Positions 1-12,600 of a stretch of DNA of 64,000 nt are shown piece by piece (position 1 is the first letter of the stretch; each line of letters begins with the position of its first letter). Where the stretch lies: assembly GCA_022577435.1 (NCBI GenBank), contig JAKOON010000012.1:488001-552000 (forward strand), read 5' to 3'. The stretch is from Embiotoca jacksoni (lineage: Eukaryota > Chordata > Actinopteri > Embiotocidae). The translations under genes were made by a program, and so were the position numbers. The notes under the pieces are model-generated. The model was not told the DNA's origin. It saw only the letters and a list, made by a program, of their open reading frames with translations, and searched no databases.

Positions 1-209
1 AGAGGGGTCAGATTTCGTTTGGAGTGTTCAGATATGCAAAAAAAAAAATGCTGACTAATCACCGAGTTCATTTCGAGGGCTGAAAGAGACCATGTGTTAA
101 AAACTCTTCAGTGAGTCACTCAGTCCAAAACACATACTTGCCACATCAAATCTTTATGTTAACGGAGTTCAACCGAGTTCATGTCCTCGCTGTCTCTCCA
201 GACTTGTCA
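1..209. other. 3' flank of isg20l2, no gene seen
   Basis: This lies past the isg20l2 stop codon, which sits on the minus strand at 210-212, so it is probably 3' UTR. I see no polyadenylation signal on the minus strand here, so the transcript end may lie outside the window. No other coding or RNA signal was found. Confidence 0.5.
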
Positions 210-2305
210 CTATCTGGTCTGTGATTTGGATGCTAGTTTCTTTTCCCACTCCTCTTCCACCACTTTGTAAAGCTCCATAGAGGCTCTAGCATCCTCCACA
301 GAAGAGTGGCCTTTCTTCCCGGTCTGAGGATGCAAGAGAGAACGAGTTCAGCATCACGTTGGTGGACATTTATTAAAACATGATGGCGTCACTTTGTTAG
401 TTGAGAAACTCTGATTCTCACAACTCCACAATTGCATTTCTGCCATGTCTCAGTTAATATACGTCACGGACTACTTCATGACCAAAGTGGATTGCAGCTA
501 TTTGTTTGGTAGAAAAAAAAAAAAGTAAAACCAAATATGTGGTATGATTAATATTTGTGGTAGGTGTTGAAAAAACAAATTATAAAACCAAAGTTACTTT
601 TGTGGCACACCAACCAAAAGCCTTCTTTCAGACCTGAAATACATCAAACTTCTGGCTTCTTCTCTCTGTTTAAGTAAATCTGAAATAGTGGATTCAGGTG
701 CATTTCTATACACTAAACTTGCTTGACTGACATCGTTTGTACACATCTTCCATTCTTTACTTCACCGAACGTAACTTCTCCTACCTGGATGTCCACGTTG
801 AAGATGGCCTTGGTGAGTCTCTTCAGTGAAGCGCACTCAGTCTCTGCAAAGCCGGCCTTGAGGTTGAGAAGAGGGATTCGGGATGTGTCCCTGGTTAAGG
901 CAATGGGGTGAGAGTAACTGAGGACCTTGAAGTCGTTGTGGACGGCGTGGCCAATCACCACTTTCCCCTGGAGCAGCTTCAGTATCTACAGTACCAACAA
1001 AAAAACAAAAAAAAACGTTTTCACTCACTGAACTCAATAGGTTTATACAGGAAGCACATTTTATAATAGAAATACCAAGGAGCAAATTTATATTAGGGCT
1101 AACTTATTGAATGTATATATGCTTAAGAGCTGACCCAATGACCTTTATTACTTAATGCAGCACAACCTGAAGAAAAAACGATCAAGTTTTCCCCCCATGA
1201 CACGAAAACAGAGATGCAGGGTTAAACAGACAAGGACAAACCAATGACATTTATAAATATTAGTCATCCAAGCTGTTTTAGTAACAGGTAAACAATCAAA
1301 GTGATTTGTCAAATGAAAATGGAAAACATTCACTAATTCCAGCGTCTCAAATGTGAAGATTTGTTTCTGTTCTCTGCCTTATGTGAAAATAAATAACACA
1401 GCTTTGTGTTTTTAAGTTAACTTATATATTTCTATTTATTTATTTTTTCCACCCAAATGATAAATCCTTTGACAGCACTGCCAGCAACACCTGAAAGCAC
1501 CTGAAGTTTGTGCCCAGAGCAGGTGCACAACAGTGGCAACAATAGCAGATAATGACTGGATAATAGATAATAGTGGATAATTACTACTTACTGCAGTGGA
1601 AAAGTGCCAAGACAATACCTGCGTTGATCAAAGAATTACCTGTTGCTAATGACCACATTTTCTCACCTCCTTCCTGGCCTCTGCGTACGGCATGGCCTGG
1701 ACGAGGTCACTGCGTCGGATGCCGCTCCACCGGGTGCGGTAGTCAGTGATAGGCATGGGGGGGTTGATGAACTTGTCGTAAACCACATCTCCGTCGTAGG
1801 ACACGACGCTGCAGCGCGCGAGCTGGCTGATGTGCCCTTTCGGCCCGGCGCCCACCATCTCACAGTCAATGGCGAGGTACTTCGTGGGGATCCCCGCTGA
1901 CGTGGGTTTGTGGCCGCTGGACACCGAGGGCCCGCAGTCGGTGGCGGCTGACTTCGCGTTCACGGGTTTCTGTCGCGCTCCATCGCTGCCTTCCGTGTTC
2001 ACAGTGAAAGTCGATGCCGAGGGACTGGAGCTACATTGGGAAGCGGCGGCCGCGCCGGCTGGGCGAGCTGAACTTTTGTTTCGCGTGGAAGCGGGAGGTG
2101 GCGAGTACTGCGTGGCTGCTCCATTCTGGTGTTGACCAGACTCCTCTCCGAAGTGCCTGTTTCTGGGCTTGCCGCCCAAGTAGCCCTTTCTCTCCCTGTA
2201 TTTAAATTTTTTGCGAAACCGGTTTTTCGACTTCTGCTTTTCTTCCGGTCCTGTCGTCTGTGCGGTTTCGTCAGTGGGGCACACGCCGATCACAATGTCA
2301 GACAT
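210..2305 (-). CDS. isg20l2: ISG20L2-like 3'-5' exoribonuclease
   Basis: Three coding exons, in transcript order 2305-1667, 985-785 and 323-210, join in frame (213+67+37 codons) to give 317 residues; human ISG20L2 has about 353. The N-terminal ~120 residues are basic and low in complexity (KSKNRFRKKFKYRERKG), typical of a nucleolar-targeting tail. The C-terminal half is a DEDDh exonuclease domain: AIDCEMVG holds the first Asp and Glu, HAVHNDF the next Asp, and GHSSVED the His and last Asp. Splice sites are clean (GAG|gtgaga, tag|ATA, CAG|gtagga, cag|ACC). The family trims pre-rRNA 3' ends (5.8S maturation) in the nucleolus. The close relative AEN shares the fold, but the SRIPLLNLKA stretch and the short tail ending soon after MELYKVVEEEWEKKL fit ISG20L2 better. 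It is head to head with mettl25b, as I recall in mammals. Confidence 0.9.
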
Positions 2306-3712
2306 GTCAAATATTATGTCTTCTCAATGCACTTGCGCGGGACAACAGTGGCGTAGGTCTGCTCGGTGCAACTGCTTCACTTCGGTCTACAGTCCAGTAT
2401 GTGTCGGCTGAAACAAGTATAAATGGACCATCCTGCAAGGAAAACACAAAAACATTATTGAACACAAGTCTCGATTCGTTGGACTTCAACGTATAACGTC
2501 TTTACAACCTATGTGAATCGACCTGCTTGTAAAGGCAAGAATTTAAAACGAGCACATGCATATTTACATTCAATTTACATTCACTTTTTTTTTTTTTTTT
2601 GGGAGGGGGGGGGGTAATAATTCTTAATTCATCTGTCTAATTTGATCAACTTGTTCGGTTATACAGTCGACACCAAAGGAAAGCGTTCACTTTTATATAC
2701 AACAGGAACTAACCCGGGTTGCGCAGAGGGACGGGCACAGTTACCGTCCTCAACCACGTCGGAAAATGACAAACAAAACAAAAAAAAAGGGGAATTTCAC
2801 GTCGCTGGATGCGGCTTTCGTTTTTTGCTGAAAAGGTCGAGCTGGTGGTTGTTGACGTTTATGCCAGCTGACGTCAGCTCGCTTGAAGCTAATCCGATGG
2901 TGACCCGTTTGTTGGACTATCTCTCACCGACTGAGCTTGTTTTGTTAAACACTTGTTGGTTGATTATTTTTTTTTTTATCAAATATAACTTTGTGATATA
3001 ATAAAAACACGGACCTTTTACACACGGAGCCGCACGAGTCTTCCTGCTGCCGCTCACAACGAACCATCAACATCCGGAGCATGCGGCCTTCAGGTACATC
3101 TTGAAAAATCAGTAGATACAAATAAATAAATAAAAAAGATTCGATTATTAACCGTTTTATTCGTTATATCTATATTTATCAATGAAATGTAAATCGTTCT
3201 CATCGCTAGTATCAAAACGGGTCCGCACAGCAGTTGTGACCGGTCTTATTTAACGTAAAGCTTTTGCACATTTTCTGTAATAACCTCGTGTTTAAAACTA
3301 ACGCGGCATTTACTCGCAGTAGCGGCGTGCGTTATTACTGGATCTGCACGTAATATCCACGAAACAGCGAAGACAAATTTGCTCCGTGACATCTTTAATT
3401 GTATGGCACACATTTAGCTGTAACTTAAAGCGGTCGCCCACCAAAGTAGCCGTAAATTACGTGGAGCGCTTGAACGCATCGTATTTCCGCGAGTCGAAGT
3501 TCAGTCCGGCGGCTAAAAAAAAAAATCAGCTAGCATTTTTTGTTTTTGTTTTTGTTTTTTTTGTTTCAGGATTTGTTACGAATAACTACAAATGCTCGTT
3601 TTAAACGCGAGCTGGCAGCAGTCTCGGTATTTCACACGCAAAGCTGCAACTTAACTGGAAACAATTTGACGCAGCGTCAGCGAGCTAACGCGTGTTAGCA
3701 TTAGCATCCCAT
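2306..3712. promoter_or_regulatory. Shared promoter interval of isg20l2 and mettl25b
   Basis: This 1.4-kb spacer separates two divergent start codons (2305 minus, 3713 plus). It holds a poly-T/poly-G run near 2587-2613, a full CRE palindrome at 2869-2876 and otherwise unique-looking sequence. A 119-codon open frame at 2642-3001 has no recognisable protein features and is taken as chance. Transcription starts cannot be placed from sequence alone. Confidence 0.5.
2866..2879. promoter_or_regulatory. CRE/ATF palindrome
   Basis: AGCTGACGTCAGCT is a perfect 14-bp palindrome containing the full 8-bp CRE TGACGTCA (2869-2876). It lies about 0.56 kb upstream of the isg20l2 start and 0.84 kb upstream of the mettl25b start. 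Being symmetric, it could serve both genes. Binding by CREB/ATF factors is inference. Confidence 0.5.
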
Positions 3713-6700
3713 ATGTCGGATGAGGAAACGTTCGCGTCAAGTTTCTCAGCGGAGCGACGGAGAGGGCTGGCGGAAAGGCTCACCTCTTTTCTGTCGCAGT
3801 ACAGCCACCTGTCCGACTCGTATATAATTGTGGGTGTCGATAGCTGCTGCTGCAGTTTTATGTTGTTGTTTTTTTTGTTGCATTTCCGTTGTGATTTAAA
3901 ACGGATTTCTAAAACAAAACAGTCGCGTGACCATGGCAACCAAGTATCAATGGCAACCAAGTATCAATGGCAACAAAGTCTCGCTGCTCGCGGCTGGGCA
4001 ACACATCGATGTTTGATCATATCGTGATATGAGACTAGATGTCGTTTTTACATTTAGGATATTGGACTCTCGTCTTGTGGCGTTAATGTTGTGTTTTCAT
4101 ATTCTTAAATAACTGAACTTTCCATACTGTTCTTGCTGTTTTGTTATTTCCCTTTATCCACTTGGTTATTACATCCACATTACTGATATTTATTTATCAA
4201 AAATGTCACGTAAATATTTGTTGAAAGCACAGAGATACAGTGATATTTGAGTTGTCCTATGTTGCCCAGCGTTTTTACTGTTCACATTTTATTTTCCAGT
4301 ATTGTTATCATTTAATATTGGATTTGTATGCAAATTAATAACAGTGGATTTTTAATGACTCCGAACACATGTAAATCACTGAAATAACCTGCAACAGGGA
4401 AAATAATTCCTGCATATTCTTGTGTTGAGATCCAATTATGCAAAAGAATATATTCTTATAGTACGCAGTGAGACAGCTGGATTCATATTATTACACATGT
4501 ATTTTTTTTTTCGGATAAATGTCTGTTTCCTGTTCTCTTTATAGGAGTTCTTCACTGAAGATCTCTGGCACACTTTACCCAGCAAATGGCAGCCTGTGCT
4601 GCAGGACCTGTCATATCCACAGATTGCAGACCTGTTGTTGGATTGCACCAATGGAGACAGGAGGTACTACTGGACTATAATCAAGCCCTTCAATTCAATT
4701 TCATTTATAGAGCACCAAATCAGGACATAAGTCATCTCAGAGCACTTAAACGTAGTAAAGTCCTTACAATAAAACCTTAACACCATTATAGAGGAACCAA
4801 ACCTTTCCTACATGAGTGGTAGCTGGAAGGGAAAACTCCTATTTAACAGGAGGAAACCTTCAACACAACAGGTGGGCGGATATCATATGTCATTGAAAAA
4901 GGTGTTAAATAGAAATATATATATATATATATTTTAAGTCTGCATTAGTTTTAAAAGGACTAATGTAGAGATGCTAAATGCACGAGGATGTGATATTTTT
5001 CTAGTAATGTAATGAGTTTGTATTTTAGGACTCTCAAGCAATGTCATGACGAAAAAAAAAAAGAATAATGTCAGACTTATGAGGTAAATAATAACCGTAG
5101 AGACTTTGTCATTACAGATATCCTTCGGTGTGGCCTCTGTCCCTCCTGGCTTTCCGTGCCTCGGCTCACGCCCTGGCGTTTCCCAGAGAGCAGAGGCGCG
5201 AGCGAGGCAGCGCGGCCGGCTCGGTGAAGCCTGAGGAGTTCCTGGAAAACCAGAGTCAGAGCTCACTGCTGGGGCACATATTCAGGAAACACGTTAAACC
5301 CAAGAAGCAGCACGAGATCCGCAAGCTGGGCACGGTACAGGATTGCTTGGTTGCTATTTGTTTGCTGCTTTTTAAATTAAACTTTAGAACATGTCCTTGT
5401 TTTTCTGTCAACAGTGTTTTGAGTCTAATTTTTTTTTTTTTTTTTTTGGGTCTTTTAATACCCAGCTGGTAAAACAACTTTGTACCCAGACTGACTGCAA
5501 CAGAGTGGTGGACGTGGGCTCCGGCCAGGTAGGCCAAGATTTATTGTGTTGAAGGTGAGGGTCATTTTAACTCATCGGCGCATCACATCAATACATCAAC
5601 TTCACAAAGAAAACACTTAAATGGGACTACCAAGAATTTAATTTCGCATCTGTCAGAGTGCGAGTGCTGGAAAACAGGACGCATTAAACACTGAGTCTTG
5701 TCCACCACTTTGCTCTAAACAGGGTCATCTCACTCGCTTCCTGTCCTTTGGGCTCGGTCTGTCTGTGACCGCGATTGAGGCTGATCGCACCCTCGTTGCT
5801 ATGGCGTCCAAGTTTGACGGACAGTTACTGTGGGCCTTGGAAAAGGAGAGGCAGAAAAAGGTCGGTGATTTGCCAAACTCAGTGCACACTAGAGTTCAAT
5901 CCACAGCAACTGGTTTCCAGAGAGCATCGGATTATCTGAAAGTCAAACACAGAAGCGTTTTGCATGATGGTCTCTCAGTCTTGCTCATATTAACAGCATT
6001 GACAGTTATTCCCATGTATATTTCCATACTTAATGCCTATTCTCCAGATATTATCAAAAAGGCATTCAGGGAATTGCAGGATATCAAATTTTAAGTTGGG
6101 TTCATTTGGCGAAACAGCGCGAGTTTTAAGTAGATGTCCTTCTGATTGAAAGTTAAACTTTTTCAAATGAATGTCTGTGTGTAACCTGAAGTGACTCTTT
6201 TCTGCCACCTGGGGGCAGCAGATACAACATGTGAACACAACACTGTCAAACCATCACCCTTTGAGATCACCTTTTTCTGGAGTTGTGTTCGTGTCCACCT
6301 AACAAATGTAAAAGCAATATGCATTTTCTGTTTAGGTCCAGTTTTTTCTCTACTATCCCCTTCAGAAATATATCCGAGTCTTATGCTGCTAGATGTTTCA
6401 GTGTGTTTGCCAGTCAGCCTCTAACCTGATCTGCCTGTTCGTTGGTGCAGAGCAGGTAGTTTTGGTAGTTTTGTTCTTGTTTTTAGAGACTTTTCACCCG
6501 TAAAAATGTGAACAAAAAACAAGTAAGTAGCAAGCTGTTAAACCAATACAACGTGCTGAAATAAGATAATTATTTGTGATTTTGTCAGTTAGTGATAAAT
6601 TGTTCATATAAAAATGTTGATTATAGCAGCTTTAAACTATAAATAACAATGAGTTTCACTTCCTGTCATATGAAATCAACATAGATATTACTAATCATCT

Positions 6701-8307
6701 TTCTTCTTCTTAGAATTGCGCCTCTCAGCTCCCTGTATGTCAGTCCTTTCCCCGCCATGTGGCCGGCTGGGTCAACCCCAAGGCATCATGGGAGGCTTTC
6801 GTCAAGCAGCTAAGAGCTGCGGATTGTAAAAGCGAATGTCCCCCGACTCCGTCTGGACCGAGCAAAAAGAGGCTGCGGGGCTCAGAGCATCAGGTCCGGA
6901 TGTCATCTGGTGGCTCCACGCTTTCTGACGCTCATTCACATGACTCGAACAAGAATGAGTCCGAAGAGGAGTTGTCCGCCGAGGACTGCTGCTCGTGCAT
7001 CCGGCCTGTCTGTCCGGAGCGGGTCCATCTCGAGGAAAACAGCCATCAACGCTGCCGAGCCTTTGTCCTGACCGGTCTCCACGCCTGCGGTGACCTCAGC
7101 GCCACCCTCCTCCGCCACTTCGTCCACTGCCCGCATGTTCGCGGCATCACCTCGGTGGCATGCTGCTACATGAAAATCACAACCAGAGAAAACCCCACCC
7201 CTCCGGGATTGGTCACGCCTCCCGTCCCACCACCGCCGCCGGGCCGAGAGCCGCGTCCCTCGGAGTTCGGCTACCCGATGAGCTCCTGGGTGCGGGGGTT
7301 GCCGGGACACCGGCTGTCCTATAAGGCGCGGGAGGGGGCGTGTCACGCCGTGGAGGACTACGTGCGGAGGCTCAGGGAGGAGAGCGAGTTGCTCAGGACG
7401 CACTGTTACCGGGCGATGCTGGAGACCTTCGTCAGGGATACGAGGCCAGATCTACGCAGGGCAGGAATCCAGACCATAAAGAAAGCACACCTGTTACCGT
7501 TTACAGAGTGAGTGAACACTGCAGCCTCCGGGCGTTCACGCAGGTTTTTAATTTGACCAACTGCAAGTTATACCGCCAAGGGTTATTAGTTGTCCAAAAA
7601 AAGCAGCAGTAAACATATCACAATCCAGCCTGGGTGGATAAGATTGCTTCAAATCTGACAAATACTTCAACAGGTAATCACTATGTGTAGAATTCATACG
7701 AGATTATGAATACATATTATTTGTATTTTTTTTATTGGACAGCGATGGTACAAATTTGTGCATTTTATCGTTTTGCTACCCATTTCTCTGCCTGTCACAA
7801 CGACTCGTCAGATTTTAATTACGTCAGGATACCAATCTCAATCAATATTCATTTTGAGATTTTTTTTTTTTTTTGTTCAATGGTGGCATTTTTGGGAAAC
7901 TTAACAGATCGTGGCCCTCCTCTGTCCACATCCACGTTCTCTCCCAGATACGCCCGTCTGGGCCTGGCTCGCGTCGGCCTGCCTCCTGAGTTGGCCCTGG
8001 ACCCGGAGCGCGTGGAGGCCCTGTTGAAGCAGCAGGGCAGGGTGGTGGTGTACTTCAGCCTGGCCCTGCTGCTGGCTCCCGTGGTGGAGACGCTGGTGCT
8101 GCTGGACAGGATGATGTACCTGCAGGAGAACGGTGAGCCGGCCGACACTTGTGACACCAGTTGAATAATCTGCTGTGACGACTTTTGTGTCTCCTTCAAT
8201 TAAAGCCTTGATTTTCTGCAGGTGTGGACAGTCAGCTCGTTCCTCTCTTCGACCCCAACTTTTCTCCCAGAAACTTTGTGCTGGTGGCTCTGAAGCCTTG
8301 TGGATAG
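3713..8307 (+). CDS. mettl25b: METTL25B (RRNAD1) methyltransferase-like protein
   Basis: Eight coding exons: 3713-3829, 4545-4663, 5118-5334, 5466-5528, 5723-5860, 6714-7507, 7948-8132 and 8222-8307. They total 1719 nt (572 residues plus stop) with matching phases. Recognised by IIEFFTEDLWHTLP, YPSVWPLSLLAF, FRKHVKPKKQHEIRKLG, the SAM-binding motif VVDVGSGQGHLTRF (exons 4-5), LTGLHACGDLS, and LLLAPVVETLVLLDRMMYLQ near the end. The family (METTL25/RRNAD1) has a class I methyltransferase fold; I know of no firmly established substrate. Exon 6 carries an inserted Ser/acidic segment after W-V-N-P and a Pro-rich loop (PPVPPPPPG), both absent from the human protein as I recall it. An in-frame ATG-less extension upstream of 3713 exists, but 3713 is the first ATG consistent with the family N-terminus. 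Confidence 0.92.
3932..3977 (+). repeat. 17-bp minisatellite, about 2.5 copies
   Basis: The unit CAATGGCAACCAAGTAT is repeated head to tail in mettl25b intron 1, about 100 nt after the exon 1 donor. The last copy differs slightly (CAACAAAG). It is short and probably neutral. Confidence 0.8.
4684..4865 (-). mobile_element. Decayed fish retroposon 3' end
   Basis: The stretch from CAATTCAATTTCATTTAT through GGGAAAACTCC and CAGGAGGAAACC matches a very common fish interspersed repeat whose sense strand ends in ATAAATAAAATTGAATTG. It lies in mettl25b intron 2, antisense to the gene. A related end in the opposite orientation is at 34960-35005. The family name is uncertain. Confidence 0.6.
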
Positions 8308-8336
8308 CCTCTTGGTTTTTAGGGATATTAAGAGAA

Positions 8337-8367
<31 letters not shown>

Positions 8368-8743
8368 GCTGTCTTTTGGACATCATCTTCGCTGGAGACA
8401 AATGTTTATATATGTCCTCGTTACAGGGGAACTCTTACGATCTTTAGCTTTTCTGTGACGCAGGATCATGCTTTAATCTTACCGCTTCCTTATGCTTGAT
8501 ATACAGTGACTCTATAAAGCGGCTTTTACACCATCACGTTCTTGACATCATACACTGGCTATCGCTCAGCTCAGAAGCAATCACGTGTTTGGCTTTGGTT
8601 TTTACTGCTTATTTTGTTTTCTGCGGATATAAACATGTGTATGCGGTTTTTGCCTGTTATTTATTTGTTTTTATTATTTCTACCGTTTTTATGAAGCCCT
8701 CTGGGACAATCATGTTTTGTGCTTGTGGAGTCTGTTCCTCAGT

Positions 8744-8749
8744 AATAAA
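8744..8749 (+). terminator. Polyadenylation signal of mettl25b
   Basis: AATAAA, 437 nt after the stop codon, is the first canonical hexamer downstream of the last exon. Confidence 0.6.
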
Positions 8750-8835
8750 CAAAACCAGTGATTTTAATATTCGGCGTGGAAGCGTATTGTTTTGTGTCGC
8801 TATAAAAAAAAAAAGTTAAATTAGGTTAAAAATCC

Positions 8836-9625
8836 CCCGGGTTACACAGAAAGCACATAATCATAACCAGGTGTTGTGCATCTTACAAAGACCAGTTTGG
8901 CTCTCGTTTTGTGTTGGTCATCCTATTGATTTGTGGCCCCACCACTGGTCCTAAATCAGTGCCTTGTTTGTAGAAACCCAACGTGATGAGTCATCCTTTA
9001 ACTTCCTAAGCGGAGCAGCACAAACATTTCTATCAACACTTCTTTTCTTTCTCTGTACCTACATTCAGTACCACAATTGGAAAGTATTTGGGACCTGATT
9101 CGAATGAACATACAGACCTGAATAAATAGTGATTTTGCGGACATTTATTCGAATAAAAATCTTTGATATTAATGCTTTAGTATGTCCCTTAATTGTACTT
9201 ATAGGAGTGGCTTTAATTCAGCATATTTATGAGCAAAGTACTACATGTTTTTTTTTTTAAAGGGATGTTGACAGTTTATTTTCTTAATCCTATTATTTAT
9301 TAAAATACTTTCCAAAAGTCAGGTTTATTGTGCCAGCTTTGTGCCAGTAACTGCCCCCTCTCCCCACCCCCTCCCCCTAACCCCCCCCAGGTTACCAAGA
9401 AAGCGCATTATCACAACCAGATGTTTTGCATGCCACAAAGCTCTTGGATTGAATTTCTCTCAATAGGACTCCCGCTCTGAGACCAGTTTGGTTCCCATTT
9501 CATGTTGAGCATCGTGTTGATATGTGACCTTACCAGTGGTCCTAAATCAGTGCCTTGTTTGTAGCAACTCCATTCGAGGACTGGTACTCCACCTCCTAAA
9601 CAGAGGAGCAGCAGACTCACTGGTC
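8836..9625 (+). repeat. Direct duplication upstream of the Frizzled/EF-hand gene
   Basis: Copy A (about 8836-9035) and copy B (about 9388-9625) share, in the same order, a GGTTAC-AGAAAGC start, ACCAGTTTGG, the 20-mer GGTCCTAAATCAGTGCCTTG plus TTTGTAG, and a GGAGCAGCA end. Copy B has an extra ~35 bp. They lie about 0.55 kb apart, and copy B ends about 60 nt before the start codon. A duplicated promoter or 5' UTR is the simplest reading; a dispersed repeat is the alternative. Confidence 0.65.
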
Positions 9626-9685
9626 CCAAACCCCTCAAAGCTTTGTTAAAACAGCCCAGGACGGTTTTTGAGACTATTCGGAGCC

Positions 9686-12600
9686 ATGAAGCATTTGTTC
9701 TTGGTGGTTTGGGGTTTGCTGCTGTCTCCTCAGCGGGCACATGGCAGAACAGATGACACGGCAAACTGCAAGCCGGTAACAGAACGCTTCTGTCAAGGTG
9801 TGGGATACACCACCACCCTCCATCCGAGCGGAGTCTCGGGCTACAACCTGCAGCAAATCGGTCAGATCGTGGAGACGGCCTGCTCGCCCCACGTCGCCAA
9901 ACTCATGTGTCGCGTTGTCGTGCCCGAATGCAGCTCGGAGGACAACAGCCGGGTGAAACCTTGCCGAGCTCTCTGTGAGAAGGTCAAGACCGACTGCGAG
10001 CCTGCGCTCAGAGCGAAGAGTTTGTTCTGGCCGATGAGGCTGCGCTGTCATGATTTACCGGGGTCCAACTGTGTAGAGGTTAGTATGAAATCATCATGTC
10101 AAGTCAGTGACCTCTTTAGACTCTTTTAAGAATTTGTGAACAAATTTGGAAGATGTGCTTTTTAAATAGTTTGCTAAGATTTAGATGCGTGCTATTTATG
10201 AGGCTGCAACAATTAGATGGTTTGCAGATCCTTACATTTTTGTATAGATTAAACACATGACCACTCTGGCAAAACTTTAGGTGTTAATGTCCCAATAAGA
10301 TGCTGACAAAATCCTGGTTTCGGTTTATTTGGCACAGTTGCTGCAAGGAAAAAAGGGCAGGCACATTTGTCATTGATGAAAATTGCAGACATCGCTGATT
10401 TATTTTTTCTGCTCCTCCAGGGCCAAGAGAACCCTGTTACTCCACCCACCCAAACAACATGCCAGACCATCACGGTCCCTCTCTGCAAAGGCCTGCCCTA
10501 CACAGAAACCCTCTTGCCCAATGTTCTCGGCCACAAAACCCAGGAGGAGGCGAGCCAGAACATCCAACCGTTTTCCACACTTATGACGATGGAGTGCTCC
10601 TCTCACCTGAAGCCGTTCTTGTGCTCCGTCCACACTCCGAAGTGTGTGTCGGGAAGAGCTCAGCCTCCCTGCAGAACCCTCTGCGAGCGGGCGCGATCCG
10701 ACTGTCAGACGGTGATGAGCAGTTTGGGCTTCCGGTGGCCCGAAGCCCTCAGGTGTGACGCATTTACCACCGAGTCCTGTGAAGATGTAAGTCGGCCCTC
10801 TTTGACTCTAACATCAGTAACTGAACGTCAGGCTGAATAACCTGCCAGTCATCTCCGGTTGAATGTTTTAAGCCTGCACCTCTTGGTGTGTACAGATGTT
10901 TGCTTTTTTTTTTTTTTTTTTTTTTTTTTTTGTGCCTGTAACTGCACCCGACAGTGATGTCACTGGGCCCTGAAGTAAAAAAAAAAATAAAAATAAATAA
11001 AGCTTCAGTCCTTACTGTGATTTATAGTCAGGAAACCCAGTTCGTATGATGGTTTGCCCGGCCACTCTGAGGGGTGGACCGATCAGTGACGAGTGGGGGT
11101 GGCTAAGTGTGATGACGTTGAAGTAAAACCAAGTGGCAACCAACTGTGACGTCACCTATTAGTTTTTAAAACGGCCGTTATGAAGGCTCGGGTTCTGATT
11201 TTTCGCCATCTTGCTAGTTCGGAGCGGCTTGGAACCGGTAGCGACCATATTTGGATGAGCTTGGGGGGGGAGGGGTGGAGCGAGCGGTGGATCTGACTCG
11301 ATCTGATTGGAAACCCGGCGATACTACGTCCCGCCCACCGATAGCCGTAACCTGTCTGCACCACTGGCCTGTCAATCAAACAGGCTCAAAAACACGGCTT
11401 TTTAAATCTAATTTTCTGATTAATGACGGGATTATTTTCAGATGGACCGCTGGAAAACTAATAAGAAGCAGCGACTTTAGCTACCAAAACTGAAATAACT
11501 CGTGGAGAAATTTTGTTGACTTAGAATTTGATGAGACAAGTTGAATGGCAGTCTATGGAGCCGGAGCTGCTTTGGAGCCAACCTCTAGTGGCACTCTGTG
11601 GTATTGCAGTTTAAGGCACTTCCGCATCAGCTTCATTTATCAGACCCTACGTCCACTTTTATATTATATACCATCGAACCAACAATAGTGGCTGTGGTAG
11701 AGTTTTGGTGCACAACATACATTATATGGTGGTCAATGACGGTTAAATAGTTCATAAATTACCCTCGACAAATATTTGTTACAAAAGCAGACCCTGGTCA
11801 GACAATTATTAAATTGTCACTTTTTTTTTCTTTTTTTTTTTTTTAAAGCACTTTGGCTGTAAGAATAAAAGTCTTTAGATAATGAAAACTACGTGAGAAA
11901 AAACATTGTTCACACTTACCTGATTTACATTTCTGTTCATCCAGGTTCCAATCTTCAGTGACATTCAAACATCTTCTGCAACGTGTCAGGAAATCACTAA
12001 TTCTATTTGCAAAGAGCTGCCTTACACTCAAACCGCGCTGCCCGGCGTCCTCGGCCACAGAACCCAGGACGATGCAAGCTTGGAACTACACCAATTTTTT
12101 CCACTCATAAAAGTGGGATGCTCCCCTCATTTGAAGCAGTTCCTGTGCTCCGTCTACTTTCCCGAGTGTGTGTCGGGGAAACCTCGGTCTCCCTGCAGGA
12201 CGCTCTGTGAGCAGGCGCGGTCCGGCTGCGAGCCGCTGATGATCCAGTTTGGCTTTCCGTGGCCTGCGCCCCTCAAGTGTGACGCATTCACCACCGAGTC
12301 CTGCGAACACGTAAGTCTGCCCCGTCTGCGTCATGAAAGCCTCATTTTTTTAACAACGATTCTTAGTTTCTGGTGATTATACGCTGATGAAAAACACAAT
12401 GTGTGATCGTGTGCACTTGTTTTCTCCAGTATGGCGTGAGCAGCAGTGGGGGCCTCTGCGAGCCGATCACCATCCCGATGTGCCAGGGCCTGTCCTACAA
12501 CCAGACCATCGTTCCCAATCTCCTGGGCCACACGAGCCAAAGAGATGCGTTCATGAAGATGTCCTTTTTCAACTCCATGGTGACGGCTGTGTGCTCGGTG

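Larger units (their letters stand above)
8308..9685. other. Spacer: mettl25b 3' UTR, then duplicated upstream block
   Basis: The first part is mettl25b 3' UTR, with poly-T at 8338-8367 and AATAAA at 8744-8749. The rest holds two related copies of a block (about 8836-9035 and 9388-9625) just before the Frizzled/EF-hand gene. No further coding signal was found. Confidence 0.6.

Noticed and set aside
1643..2356. Plus-strand open frames opposite isg20l2 exon 1
   Set aside because: They are antisense shadows of a GC-rich coding exon whose minus-strand frame is clearly an exonuclease.
2642..3001. 119-codon open frame in the isg20l2/mettl25b spacer
   Set aside because: It has no protein-like features or splice context and ends in a T-rich stretch.
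6205..6224. CTCF-like word near CCACCTGGGGGCAGCA
   Set aside because: It departs from the consensus in the core and similar words occur in common fish repeats, so it was not annotated.
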